From Prostheceraeus crozeri (Eukaryota; Platyhelminthes; Polycladida; Euryleptidae): a stretch of 64,000 nucleotides of DNA. Of the stretch, positions 11,200 to 21,279 are shown piece after piece. The translations under genes and the position numbers were made by a program. The stretch is from assembly GCA_907163375.1 (NCBI GenBank), contig CAJQUW010007902.1, positions 54,874 to 118,873 on the forward strand, given 5' to 3'. Position 1 is the first letter of the stretch. Every line of letters begins with the position of its first letter. The notes beneath the pieces are model-generated. The model was not told where the DNA came from, searched no databases, and worked only from the letters and a program-made list of their open reading frames with translations.

Positions 11200-11218
11200 G
11201 CCACTCGCAATCTTATCA

Positions 11219-11836
11219 TTATTTTGAAAAAAAATCTCTGAGTTTGGAAGTTTTGTAAGCGGGTTTAATAACAGCTTCAGAGAGACTTTGGTTAATTTTG
11301 TGGATCCTGCTATTCAATTCTTTAGAGCCTTCTTGAATGAACGGAAGTGACCAGCAAATGATTTTTTTATCATTTTCCGATTTTGATTCAGTTTTGACCC
11401 TTGTCTGCACACAAGTTTTCTGCTCAATTTGTTGTTTTATTTTGAATAGTTTATCATCAGGAAAACCGTTATCTTTGAAAATCTCAATAATTTTGTCAGC
11501 AGCAGACTGATAAAGATCCCAATTTGAACAAATCTTGAACGCACGAGACAACAATGATCGAATTGCTGCCATTTTGTACTTCTCGGGAGCATAAGCGAAA
11601 TATGGACTATATACTCCTGTGTTAGTAGATTTCATGTGGAAATCAATATGAAATTCTCCAGACTGAAGAGTGACCTCAGTATCCAGAAATGTAATACTGT
11701 TGTTCTTACTCTCCTCAATAGTGAATTGAATGTTATCATCCACATTATTCAAAAAATTCAAAAAGGCGTTAGCTTCGCTTCTGTCTCTGACTATGACGAA
11801 CCAATCGTCCACATAACGGCGATAAAAGAAAGGCAA
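11219..11836 (-). CDS. PLE-A reverse transcriptase, catalytic half
   Basis: FFYRRYVDDWFVIV near the start is the RT catalytic box of the Penelope type (YVDD). It is followed by NSITFLDTEV, the FLDxxI/V motif shared with telomerase-like RTs, and AYAPEKYKMAAIRSLLSRAF of the thumb. The open stretch starts just 3' of the LINE-1 insertion point; the residues before it (IESKFHKYEGK) are encoded up to 11870. Confidence 0.85.
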   Translation of the reverse strand: MPFFYRRYVDDWFVIVRDRSEANAFLNFLNNVDDNIQFTIEESKNNSITFLDTEVTLQSGEFHIDFHMKSTNTGVYSPYFAYAPEKYKMAAIRSLLSRAFKICSNWDLYQSAADKIIEIFKDNGFPDDKLFKIKQQIEQKTCVQTRVKTESKSENDKKIICWSLPFIQEGSKELNSRIHKINQSLSEAVIKPAYKTSKLRDFFSK

Positions 11837-12026
11837 TTTGCCTTCGTACTTATGAAATTTACTTTCTATAATAATAATAATAATAATATGCGTTTTTATT
11901 TCCAGTAATTAAAAATCGTAGTGTACAAGCAATACAAGGTAATTAAGGTAATGAGATTAACATCGTATGGAAGACATAAAGATCGTTCATAGGCAATCAC
12001 AGTATATGGAAAGTTAAGGAAGAACG

Positions 12027-14669
12027 TCAAAGACGACGAATGTGGCGTTCATTCTCCCATTTTGAGGTTTTAGTAATGAATGTGTTGCTGCGTCTTGTGG
12101 TTTTCACTGTAGGCATAATGATCCTTCCGAAAGAAGAGACAGGAGGCACCAGAGGGTTCAAAATGTGTGATGGGGACTTGGCATGTGAAAGGAGTTTCAA
12201 AGAAGCGCACTTTCTTCTACTAGAGATAGGTTCGAAGTGATGACTTGAGCACTCTTTGTAATCCCTGCCGCACAAGATTCGATGAAAACGATTTTGAATT
12301 CTTTCCAGCTTAAGTGAATTTTCTGTCGACAGTCCAGCTAGTAATGGTGAGCAATACTCCAAAATCGATCGCACAATTGCAATGAAAGCGTTGATTAATG
12401 ATGCCTCACAAACGTCATTTTGTTTAAGCACACGGATGATAAATAATCTTCTTGCTGCGGTTCTTACAGTAGCATTGATGTGGGTATTCCAATTATTGTT
12501 CGGGTCAAAAATCACACCAAGGATTTTCAGCTCTTCCACCAGGGGAATGTTCGACAGACGTATAGGAGTAAAGCTTGGAGAACGTGCAATTGCCAACATT
12601 TTGCACTTATTCATATTGAGAGGTAAGTCAACGCTCACAGACCATTCCAATAGCGAATGATGGACTTCTTCCACGTGAGCATTTGCTGAATCTATAAAGA
12701 TTGGAAGGCAGGTAGTAAAGTCATCAGCGTATTTCACAATTTTACACGGTTTGCCGGATATATCAAAGCTGCCAGTCACAATGGAGAACAGGTAAGGACC
12801 AAGTATTGAGCCTTGAGGGACACCTGAACTCACTCTGACGTAGTCACTTTTCACCATTCCGATGCGCACACATTGCCATCGTCCAGTTAAGTAACTGCTA
12901 ATCCACTGAATGAAATACGAAGGTAAGTTGCACTCGATTAGTCTGTTAATGATTATATTGAATTTTAATTTATCAAATGCCTTGATGAAATCGTAGGCAA
13001 CGATTTGGATGCCAGATACACCATGATCGTCCAAACATTTGGTATAATAATCATGAATAGCTATCGTGGCGCATGCTGTAGACGACGCGGGTCGGAATCC
13101 ATATTGATCTCTTCCGTACCCAAGAAGAAGTTTATCTCTCACGTCATGCAAAATGAGGCGCTCTAATACTTTCAATGGCACAGAAATCACAGTAATTTGG
13201 CGAAGTTCATCCACTGATGCCTTTGAGGATTTGGGAACAGGTGTTGTAATCGAACACTTCCACCGTGTAGGGACAATACCACTTCTCAAAGATAAATTAT
13301 AAATTTCAGCCAGAGGTTCCGCTATGAAAATTGCAGCCGATTTGTATAGTATTGCTGGAATATCTGGAGAAGACTTTTTAGTTTTAATTTGACACAAAGC
13401 TTCGTAAACATCATGAGTTTCCAATTGTGGTAAGTACTGAGGTAGAAAAGACAACTCATAATTGTCACTCTCCTGAAAATTATTAGCAAAATTACAGTTA
13501 ATGACGTTCACAGCGGCTTCAAGAGATCCTATTTGCTCGCAGATGGCGTCAATTACATTTTGTCTATTTTTGCCCGATACACAATTGATCGCATGCCATA
13601 CATTGTTGCCCCTTATCCTTTTATTCCAATTGCGCTTTGCCTTCTCGATTTCATACTTTACTTTTTCCCTAAAATGGGCATATTTCGAATAATCTCTTTC
13701 GTGGTACGCCTTCCACCGACTATTGATCAACTGCTTTATAACAGGAGTCATCCAAGGCTTGTCGTTCTTCGTGAAGGTGACGTAATTCACAGGAATACAA
13801 GATTCGAAGGCCGAATCAAGGTTATCGTGAAAGTAATGGCATTTGCTCTCTATATCGTAACGATTGTCATATACAGGACTCCAGTCCATATTCATTAGAC
13901 ACTGCACAAATTCATCTACATTTGACTCACGGAGATCGTAAACAGGCTTTTTGATATACAAACTTTCGTTTTTGATAGGCACAAATGGGGTTACCAGCAT
14001 GCACATATGAGGAATTTTCGAGGTGTCAATAGGTAGCTCAGTTTTTACTGTGTACATATTCACAATTCCCTCAGACATCAAAATATAGTCCAGCTGAGAG
14101 TTTCCGTAGGTAGGTCCGACATATGTATTGACCAGATTAAGGTTAGAGCAGACCTCAGCAGTAGGAAATCTATTCAGGTCACCGCATAAGACTATGTCAT
14201 GATTTGGATAGTTCGCTAAAATATCATCCATGGTGTCAATTAGAAAGTTTGTTATCACTGACTTACATGATACAGACATAACAGGAGGAATGTAGATGCC
14301 AATCATGCATAAATCTGGAGATCCCTTAATAGCCACAGTCTCAATGCCAGTTGGTACATTTCTCAACTGTATAACATGAGCTTGCAAATGATGTTTTGCC
14401 CAAATGGCAACTCCACCACGCATTCGTCCTTCTCGATCATTTCGAAAAACCCTGAAGCCAGCTATTGAAACAAAATCATCACTGTGTAAGTATGAGAGCC
14501 ACGTCTCAGTAGCGACAAAAATATCAACGTTCATTCTGGTTAAAATTGATGAAATAATTTCGATTTTCCGCACTGCTGATCGTGTGTTTGCTAACAAAAT
14601 TTTTGGCTTTTCTTTTTGATTTCTTGACTTGCTTCTATCACGCATATTACTGTTAAAATACACATTCAA
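12027..14669 (-). CDS. LINE-1 ORF2: endonuclease-reverse transcriptase, 880 aa
   Basis: The N-terminal APE-type endonuclease covers about residues 22-240: LLANTRS, VATETWL (catalytic E55), CGDLNRFP (D163/N165), then QLDYILMS. The RT spans about 440-720, with VAYDFIKAFDK (motif A), SSGVPQGSILGP and KYADDF (catalytic YADD at 647-650). The C-terminus has an HxxPLVPP-like run after ILC. The start codon overlaps the ORF1 stop (ATGA at 14669-14666), a coupling typical of CR1/L2-type elements. One oddity: where relatives have SDH near the end of the endonuclease, this copy reads KIPHMCML, so the catalytic Asp of that motif is not visible. LINE-2 keeps SSDHNSV at the same place. The enzyme nicks target DNA and reverse-transcribes the LINE RNA. 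Confidence 0.92.
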   Translation of the reverse strand: MNVYFNSNMRDRSKSRNQKEKPKILLANTRSAVRKIEIISSILTRMNVDIFVATETWLSYLHSDDFVSIAGFRVFRNDREGRMRGGVAIWAKHHLQAHVIQLRNVPTGIETVAIKGSPDLCMIGIYIPPVMSVSCKSVITNFLIDTMDDILANYPNHDIVLCGDLNRFPTAEVCSNLNLVNTYVGPTYGNSQLDYILMSEGIVNMYTVKTELPIDTSKIPHMCMLVTPFVPIKNESLYIKKPVYDLRESNVDEFVQCLMNMDWSPVYDNRYDIESKCHYFHDNLDSAFESCIPVNYVTFTKNDKPWMTPVIKQLINSRWKAYHERDYSKYAHFREKVKYEIEKAKRNWNKRIRGNNVWHAINCVSGKNRQNVIDAICEQIGSLEAAVNVINCNFANNFQESDNYELSFLPQYLPQLETHDVYEALCQIKTKKSSPDIPAILYKSAAIFIAEPLAEIYNLSLRSGIVPTRWKCSITTPVPKSSKASVDELRQITVISVPLKVLERLILHDVRDKLLLGYGRDQYGFRPASSTACATIAIHDYYTKCLDDHGVSGIQIVAYDFIKAFDKLKFNIIINRLIECNLPSYFIQWISSYLTGRWQCVRIGMVKSDYVRVSSGVPQGSILGPYLFSIVTGSFDISGKPCKIVKYADDFTTCLPIFIDSANAHVEEVHHSLLEWSVSVDLPLNMNKCKMLAIARSPSFTPIRLSNIPLVEELKILGVIFDPNNNWNTHINATVRTAARRLFIIRVLKQNDVCEASLINAFIAIVRSILEYCSPLLAGLSTENSLKLERIQNRFHRILCGRDYKECSSHHFEPISSRRKCASLKLLSHAKSPSHILNPLVPPVSSFGRIIMPTVKTTRRSNTFITKTSKWENERHIRRL

Positions 14670-15412
14670 AAATCCTCCTGATCTTGTCTTTTGATGATTT
14701 GCCCACGATGAATAATCACATCGTGTCCTTCGGCTCGCAGATTTTTCAGTCTTTCTCTGAGTAGCTTTTGGGCTTCTTGTTCACATCGAGTATAATCAGC
14801 ATTGATGAAAACATTCTTAAAAGAGTCATCAGAGCGTAAATGCCTAGCCAATCCAAGAATTCGTTTCTTCGCCTCAAGATTCTTGCACTGAACTCTTACG
14901 AGTCGGATTTTACCGATACTTTGTTTACCGATCCTGTTTATCGAAATTACAGAATCTTCCTCTACATTCAGCTTCCGCAAAACACGCTTTACTTTCCCAT
15001 CATCCTTAGATTTCCTTTCGTTTAAATTACCATCCACTTCCTCCTCAAAACCAGAGAAAACAAGGTTATTTTCCTTCTGCCTGCGTAATTCACCTTCTCT
15101 CAGGATGAAGTTAAGCTTATCCTCCATACCACTCATAGAGTTAGCATTAATACTACTCTGAAGGTTGTCATATTTCCGTTTTAGTTCAAATACTTCAGAA
15201 GTAAGAGTATGAAGCCGGTTGACCATAGGATCAAGCTATTCTTTGATCTTCGACTCAATCACGGATGATATCTGATTGACTACGTCAGACTGGTCATTTT
15301 GAACTTGAGCACGCATTTGGATGATGGTAAGCATAAGGTCCTGTTTGTTCAAGGAGGTTTTGCGCTCCAAGAGTTCACGGTCCGTCAATATTGTTATATC
15401 ATTAACTCCCAT
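14666..15412 (-). pseudogene. LINE-1 ORF1: coiled-coil RNA-binding protein with one in-frame stop
   Basis: From the ATG at 15412 (MGVNDITILTDRELLERKT) the frame runs to a TAG at 15238-15236, then continues open to the TGA at 14668-14666 that overlaps the ORF2 start. The first part and residues after the stop are heptad-rich (coiled coil). The C-terminal half holds an RRM-like region (ENNLVFSGFEEE, then RNA-binding-type ISINRIGKQ, KIRLVRVQC and VFINADYTRCEQEAQKLLRE) and a basic end. ORF1 proteins of this group bind element RNA as multimers. Met-Val-Asn at 15226 could serve as an alternative start, giving 186 codons. Confidence 0.8.
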
Positions 15413-15499
15413 TGCAATTTTGAATACGGATGATATTGGATCAAGTCGGAGTCAAAAATTGACTGTCACAAGTGATCAATAGAAAACAAGCAAAATGTA

Positions 15500-15570
15500 G
15501 TCTGGAAGGCCTCGAACCCGGTGTCTTTAGTTTCAAATCCAACACAGTAACCAACAGACCACGTAGACAA
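15500..15570 (-). promoter_or_regulatory. tRNA-like module in the LINE-1 5' UTR
   Basis: Minus strand: TGGTCTGTTGGTTA (box A-like, 15561 downward) and GGGTTCGAGGCC (box B-like, 15519-15508). There are 45 bases from the first T of box A to TTCGAGG, which is normal tRNA spacing between position 8 and position 54. Stems are only partly complementary. The same arrangement occurs in LINE-2 at 21280-21350. It could act as an internal polymerase III promoter or be a captured tRNA-like segment. Confidence 0.55.
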
Positions 15571-15920
15571 AGTTCAGGGGCTTATTGAAGCAACTGATGA
15601 TCGGATACTCAGCATAGATATCGAATGCGTGGACACCAATTCTATCCAGACCAGATGACCAAATTTACAACTTGTCGAAAGAGACCGATGAACAAAACTC
15701 ATCGATTTGATGAAACTAGGATTTAGGAAGCTGATCGTAGGCAATCCACACTGAATATAGGAGCACTGATAAGGCAACGATGATAACACTACCACAGCTT
15801 GAGACACACGAAAACGCGACGAAAAACGACGTCGGGAAAGTGGAGAACGGCGTTATGCTTCCAAATCGCTTTCAGCACCAGCTCTGACAGACGACCTCTC
15901 TACAGTTTTGAATGACTAAA

Positions 15921-16559
15921 TCTATACTCTATCATGTCTAGCGCAAAAGCAGCCATGGTAGGGCCAAGGTTTGAGCCCATGGCCATACCGTCCACCTGAT
16001 GATAAAGTTTGTTATCAAAACTGAACAAAATGTTCGTGCAGGCCAGGTTCAATAAATGCTTTAAACCAATCTCGGATAAAGGAAAATCGTCATTAAAATC
16101 GATCATTGAGATGATGTGGTCAATAGTCTTTTTCACCGGTATGTTGGTGAAAAGATTCTTCACGTCGAAACTATAAAGTTGAAAATCCTCATCTGGTAAA
16201 GAAAGTTTTTTCAAAGAATCCACAAACTGAAAGGTGTCTTTCAAATTGTATTTGGTGGGCACATATTTTTTCAACAGCTCATCCAACCAAAGGGCAAGAT
16301 TAGAGGTGTACGAGTTCCTCATACTCATTATGGGACGGTATGGTGGATTGACAGCGCATTTATGAATTTTGGGGAGCCCATATAAGCGAACAGGCTGAGA
16401 TCCACTCGACCGAACATTTTTGAAGATCTCCTCAGAAACAATCTTTTTTGATTTCAGATCTTGTAACTTGCGGTTATACCTATCCTCTTCAAGGATGAAC
16501 GGCTCGTTTTTTTTTTGAGCGCTTGTCAGGCTTATATATTTTAAATCTGCTCGAATCAT
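15921..16559 (-). CDS. PLE-A reverse transcriptase, N-terminal half (cut by LINE-1)
   Basis: Motifs of the PLE fingers and palm are seen: VRLYGLPKIHK, NPPYRPIMSMRNS (RPI), LYSFDVKNLFTNIPV (motif A, SFDVxxLFTNIP) and DGMAMGSNLGPTMAAF (motif B). The frame runs into LINE-1 sequence at 15920. The shorter frame at 16489-16797 (SKFDKGNGILIND, the DKGNG motif) is the part immediately upstream, in another phase. Confidence 0.85.
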
Positions 16560-16797
16560 TCAGAATAGTCTGAATCTTCTCCACGTAGGTACTTCTGTCA
16601 TTGATTAATATTCCATTGCCTTTATCAAATTTCGATATAACCAAATCTTTCTTTTTGGCCAAATCCTTGACAGTTTTCAACCTTGATTTAACGACAAAAT
16701 CCCAAGAACTCGACAAATTGTACACTTCTATAAGTGGTGCAACTTTAAAAATCGTAAAGTCGATCATCGAGCACAAAGTCGCTAAAACCAAATTCAT
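16489..16797 (-). CDS. PLE-A N-terminal segment with the DKGNG motif
   Basis: VISKFDKGNGILINDRSTYV followed by a KIQTILNDSSRF segment is characteristic of the region just before the fingers of PLE reverse transcriptases. It ends in a lysine-rich KKKRAVH run near a T-homopolymer (16506-16516), where the phase changes relative to the next frame. Confidence 0.7.
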   Translation of the reverse strand: MNLVLATLCSMIDFTIFKVAPLIEVYNLSSSWDFVVKSRLKTVKDLAKKKDLVISKFDKGNGILINDRSTYVEKIQTILNDSSRFKIYKPDKRSKKKRAVHP

Positions 16798-16865
16798 TAT
16801 TCAAGCTGTTCATTCAAAAAAGTTGAAAAATCTCGTGAATTAGCCAGGAAGACACTGCTTTAACA

Positions 16866-17067
16866 TGTTTTAATGTGACTAATTCACGCTCTCAACAGAT
16901 GGTCCGGTGGCCTTGTGGTTAGAGGGTATGCTTGCACGTCCTCTAGCTTCAACGTCGCTGGTTCAAACCTACCCACGACTGATGAGGCCCAACAGGACAA
17001 ACATGTCTCGTGGTGGTTACATCTGTTGAGATTTGATAAATTTATCAATTGCCAGGTTACTTGTCTA

Positions 17068-17105
<38 letters not shown>
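16866..17105 (+). mobile_element. tRNA-like/hammerhead short retroelement, copy 2
   Basis: The tRNA-like head (box A TGGCCTTGTGGTTAGAGGG, box B GGTTCAAACC), hammerhead-like motif at 16973-17013, tail and (TA)n match copy 1. It follows directly after the PLE-A 5' end and is in tandem with copy 3. The distance between equivalent predicted cleavage points of copies 2 and 3 is 290 bases (17007 to 17297). Confidence 0.75.
16973..17013 (+). ncRNA. Hammerhead-like motif, copy 2
   Basis: CCACGA/UCGUGG stem I and CUGAUGA are intact. The GAAA box is altered in the same way as at 10067-10107 (ACAAAC in place of CCGAAAC). Confidence 0.6.
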
Positions 17106-17108
<3 letters not shown>

Positions 17109-17144
17109 AAGAAGGAATTCAAACCTACCCACGACTCCACGTGC

Positions 17145-17335
17145 CTGCGTTAAAGCAGTGCCTTCCTGGCTAATTCACGCTCTCAACAGATGGTCCGGTG
17201 GCCTTGTGGTTAGAGAGTAAGCTTGCACGTCCTCTAGCTTCAACGTCGCTGGTTCAAACCTACCCACGACTGATGAGGCCCAACAGGACAAACATGTCTC
17301 GTGGTGGTTACATCTGTTGAGATTATATATATATA
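17145..17335 (+). mobile_element. tRNA-like/hammerhead short retroelement, copy 3
   Basis: It begins with GCGTTAAAGCAGTGCCTTCC, as in copy 1, then carries the tRNA-like head, the hammerhead-like motif (17264-17303) and CATCTGTTGAGAT, running into TA repeats. The stretch joining it to copy 2 (TAAAGAAGGAATTCAAACC) repeats part of the sequence right of copy 1, suggesting a tandem unit rather than two independent insertions. Confidence 0.75.
17264..17303 (+). ncRNA. Hammerhead-like motif, copy 3
   Basis: Same as copies 1 and 2: perfect stem I and CUGAUGA, with an altered GAAA segment. Confidence 0.6.
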
Positions 17336-17445
17336 TATACATGTATGTATATAAATATATGTATACAGTCGAAAAATAAATGCACCAAGAATAGTAGTAA
17401 ATATACCCGACACTTGAAAGTATGAATCAAAAACACAAAATTACT

Positions 17446-17475
17446 GCCGACCGGTTTCTACCTTTATCAGGGCTT
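17446..17475 (-). ncRNA. Hammerhead-like remnant in the PLE-B terminal repeat
   Basis: Minus strand: CCUGAUAAAGGUAGAAACCGG followed by UCGGCAG. It resembles a hammerhead with CUGAUAA in place of CUGAUGA, almost no stem II, a GAAA box and a C-CG-G stem III with GUC. Confidence 0.35.
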
Positions 17476-17642
17476 GTCAAGGGCTAAAGTGAACAGTTAC
17501 ATTAATTCAAAAATAAATAGCATGAACTGAGACATAGATTTACAAATAAGGAAATATGAGATCTTCATAAGAAATCAAATTGAAATATCTACACTAATAC
17601 ATATATTATTGTAGGACGAAAGAAATATGGATAAATAGAGCA

Positions 17643-17898
17643 CTAGGTCTTGTTTAGTGCTGGTCTTATGATATCAATGCATATTTTCTCCTTTTGTTCG
17701 CGATATTCTTTGCCACTATTTGGAGGTAATTTCATAATGGGCATGACATGAAAGGGTGGATCGTAATTATTGTCACAATTAAAGATGTGTCCACTTACAT
17801 GCAAAATTCTATACTTGGCTTCTTTGATTTGTTGCCGGTGAACTTTCACTCTAGAGCGCAAAACATCCCCAGTTTGACCCACGTATAGAGAGAGCCTC
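17643..17898 (-). pseudogene. Inverted terminal copy of the PLE-B GIY-YIG domain
   Basis: LYVGQTGDVLRSRVKVHRQQ and IDIIRPALNKT match the sense copy at 22870-23113 residue for residue, except for a few changes. It is a fragment within the terminal repeat and lacks the RT. Confidence 0.8.
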
Positions 17899-18068
17899 AC
17901 ATAAAAGTAAGTAAGTAAGTAAGTAGATGTTTATTCTTAGAATGAAAATCATGCAATACAAAAATTGACATTCACATATAAGTCAGATGGGGTTGTCGAA
18001 AAAAAAAATTAGCAGAATAAGTCATCGAAAATATCACAATCATACAAACTATACAAAATAATCACAAT

Positions 18069-20480
18069 TCAATCACAATAGATATTGTTCATGATGATAC
18101 ACGCCCAGGGAATGAAAGAATGCAAACGTCTTGATGTTCTAACATCGGGTAAACTTAAATGACCGCTACGTGGTAACCGCTTCTGAATGATATCATGCAG
18201 GGGGTGCGTTGCTACACTTTCACAATTTCTAAAATACTTGATACAACGATCTCGCCTGACAAAATTTATACATGGGAAATCGACACACGAGCAGTCACTG
18301 ACACAAATTAGACGATGGCTACGCTTATGAAACTTGTCTAATTTATCCTCAATCCCTTTAGGAAGATAGAAAAATAGGGGTGAGGCATACAATAACACAG
18401 ACATAATGAGAGATTTATATACAACAATAAGCTGATGTCTAGAAATAACACACTTGAGTACTCTAATCACATATAAACGCTGAGACGCCAGCTTAAAAAT
18501 TTCATCAAAATGGTAGTTCCATTTCATTTCGTCAGTCCAATGAACACCCAAAATCTTTAATTGATTAACAAGTTAATTTGATACTCTACACATCCAGCGA
18601 TATTGCGTCGAAAAATCATTTGCTTCGACTTGGTTAAATTCAGTAACAGTATACTAGAGTCAATCCAATCAATTACAGCACATAAATTGTTGGGATTCAA
18701 ATCATCAAATACAGGCTCAACAAGAGTTATGTCATCTGCATAAAGCACGATCTTTGACTCAGAAGATATCTGCAGAGACCCCATGAAACAGGCAAAGAGA
18801 AAGGGGCTCAAAATGGACCCTTGGGGGACTCCAGAAGGTACTGGGCAAACAGACCCAAGGATGCCATTCATTCTTAAACGCTGAGATCTATCAGACAAGT
18901 AGCTCTTCAGTCACAAGATGAATCCACGATTTACATCCTCTAAAATCAAATAATTCAAAAGAACATTATGGAGAATCTTATCGAAAGCCTTTGACAGATC
19001 TAGACGCGTCATTCTAACAGCAATAACTCTGGGCATTTCTAAGTATGAAGTAACACTGTCATGGATTTTTATAAGTGCGGTGTCGGTGGAACCAAAGGAG
19101 CGGAAAGCATACTGATGCGCTCCATATAACGATATTAACTTTGATAAAACAGTGTTCAGAACAAATCGCTTCAAAATCTTGCTGACCAGAGGTGTTAGCC
19201 AGATTGGTCGAAAGTCTTGGGCAGATGGGTTTCTTCGTTTACGGATGGGAATGACATCCGATAATTTCCACAGTGTAGGGAAGCGTCTTGACAAAACAGA
19301 AGTTCTGAAAATTTTATAAATTGGAGCTGATAACCAGAACGCTCCTTCACGCAGCAAACGCGCCGGTACACCATCACTTCCGGAAGATTTATTTTTATTT
19401 AACTGGGAAAGTGCGAGGTAGACATCATGAGCAGTAAAGTCTGGTTCCCATTCTTCATCTTCAAAGTCTAGCAGAGCGACATCATCCTGTCGGTTGAAAT
19501 TATTGTCAAATTCTGCCTGTATAGTTGTCAGCAATTTCTCCACGTCTCCGTATTTCTTGATAAGCGCTTCATAGTCATGAGCAGTCTTCGATCCACGAAC
19601 ATCGTTAACGACTTTCCAAACATGTTTCGTCGAAGTCGAAAGTCTTTCAGCCCAATTAAATTTTGCCTTCCTTATTTCACTTTTGACTTTGGCTTTATAA
19701 TGTTCATACAAGTGCCACTTCTTTTGTCTAAATGCACACCAATGAATCGATCAATATTTGATTGTCGATAATCCCACAATTTCACAACCTTTTGAACTTC
19801 ATTGTTACAATTTTTACCGTAAAGGATGACACTGTTATGGTCCGATGATCCGAAGGGTGGGTCGATGACTGCTTCTCCGACATAGTGGTCACATATTTCG
19901 CTATTTATCCAAATTTGGTCAAATATTGAGACACATCGCGTAGGGGATTTCACACAGTTATGAAATGAAAACTGCTGTTCAAACATCGCAGAATTAAAAT
20001 TGTTAAAATCTCCACATATCATAACATTTAGGTCAGGTAAAGAGGACAATTCATTATCGATGACACGGACGAAGTGATCAGAAAGACTGTTCAATGCCGC
20101 AGCTCTCAAGTTCGGAGGAATATAAATACAAATCAAGAGTAACTTCAAGCACGAGATTCTCAAGATAATAGACTCAACAGTGGGAGGATGTTTATATTGT
20201 ACTTTGTATAAGTCGTAAACAAGTCATGGAATTGCAGACCCATACTGCGACTCCGCACCGACTCGACCAATTCTATCACAACGGTGAAAGTCATAGTTTG
20301 GCAATTGAAGTAAATCGTCATGTATGTCTGTATGAAGCCATGACTCCGTTACAAACAGTATGCCAGGTTGAAGAGAAGATAACGAGTACCGATAGTTCAT
20401 CAAATTTTGAAAACACTGATCGAGCGTTCAAAAGCATAACTGTAGGGAAAGAATTTTTCCTACTTGATCTAGTAAAATCA
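18069..20480 (-). pseudogene. LINE-2 ORF2: endonuclease-reverse transcriptase, broken
   Basis: The endonuclease part at 20163-19672 has MICGDFNNFNSA, CVSIFDQIWINSE and SSDHNSVILYG. The RT at 19711-18557 has SSGSDGVPARLL, FRSFGSTDTALIKIHDS, LDLSKAFDK (motif A), SGVPQGSILSPFLFA and LYADDITLV (catalytic). The C-terminal CR1-type tail at 18551-18069 (SVLLYASPLFFYLPKGI, CVDFPCINFVRRDRCIKYF) ends at a stop. Two or three changes of phase and a lost stretch after motif A interrupt the frame. It keeps the endonuclease SDH motif that LINE-1 lacks. Confidence 0.88.
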
Positions 20481-20481
20481 C

Positions 20482-21231
20482 TTAGTGAAAATTTCGAGAC
20501 CTCAGTTCGGATCTCAGAATCACTTTATCCTTGACTAGAACAACATCTTCATTATTAGCCCGTCGCCTCTGTAACTCAGCTCGTAATACTTTGTGCTCGT
20601 TCAATTGCATTATTGATCTATCAGGGTTGATAAATATATCCTTGTAATGCTGTGAGTTTCTCAATATCCTCGCATTGCGCAAAATGTCATTTTTCACTTG
20701 TTGATTAGAGAGCACAATCCTCAGAAGTCTAGGCTTGCCAGACATGGGTCGTCCAATACGCTGACATTTGACAATCGTATTACTGGCTGTCTCAACTCCA
20801 ATTTCAGATATCAGTTTACAGAATTCAGTGCGATCAGAGACCTCTCGTGCTTGTGGGGAAAGATCGATGCATTCCATAAGACCCGAGACGATGACGTTAT
20901 TAGCTCTGTAGTTCCGATCTTCAACTTCTTAAAAAATCTGAGTGCTCAAGTCCGAAGTTACGTACTGAAAACCGAGCTTCAATGACTGAATTTCATCATC
21001 GTGTACGGCCAGCTTATCACTAGAAGTAGACAATATATCTTCAATAGTTTTTACTCTTTCATTCAGAGCTTCAAGATTTAAAGCGATTTTATCAATTTCA
21101 AGAGTTAGTCTTGAAATAATTTCTGTCTTATGTTCATCCAAAAGACGTCGTACATCATTCACATTTATTGCACTACTTGTGTTGTTATTGGATCTAGTAT
21201 TTCGGACGGGATTTGGGATCGAAGAAGGCAT
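20482..21231 (-). pseudogene. LINE-2 ORF1: coiled-coil/RRM-like protein in two frames
   Basis: It starts at the ATG at 21231 (MPSSIPNPVRNTRSNNNTSS) with a heptad-rich stretch EALNERVKTIEDIL. The phase shifts near 20930-20880, and the second half (20877-20482) has ECQ-type ISEIGVETASNTIVKCQRIG, KPRLLRIVLSNQQVKNDILR and FINPDRSIMQLNEHKVLRAE, matching the RNA-binding C-terminus of LINE-1 ORF1 in layout. Confidence 0.75.
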
Positions 21232-21279
21232 TATATCGGCAAAAATTTGATCACGAAAAATATACCTATGCAACCTGTT

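Larger units (their letters stand above)
11871..15920 (-). mobile_element. LINE-1: full-length CR1/L2-like non-LTR retrotransposon
   Basis: 4,050 bp on the minus strand, flanked by the 6 bp target duplication TCTATA at 11865-11870 and 15921-15926. It has a ~500 bp 5' UTR with a tRNA-like module, ORF1, ORF2 joined by an ATGA overlap, a short 3' UTR and an (ATT)n tail at 11871-11888. It is inserted within the RT gene of PLE-A. The exact target duplication and long open ORF2 imply a recent insertion. ORF1 has one internal stop. Confidence 0.9.
10700..16866 (-). mobile_element. Penelope-like element A (PLE-A), split by LINE-1
   Basis: The element lies on the minus strand. Its 5' part (15921-16866) encodes the N-terminal side of the RT. 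Its 3' part (10700-11870) encodes the RT catalytic box and a GIY-YIG nuclease. LINE-1 sits between them, and removing it leaves a single TCTATA where it inserted. The 3' end carries a hammerhead-like motif at 10722-10762. The 5' end shares the GTTAAAGCAGTG..TAATTCACG segment with the tRNA-like short elements. Confidence 0.8.

Noticed and set aside
13501-13898. 121-codon open frame on the plus strand inside LINE-1
   Set aside because: It is the antisense shadow of LINE-1 ORF2.
15574-15807. 77-codon minus-strand frame in the LINE-1 5' UTR
   Set aside because: It lies in the UTR, is not conserved in LINE-2 and shows no domain.
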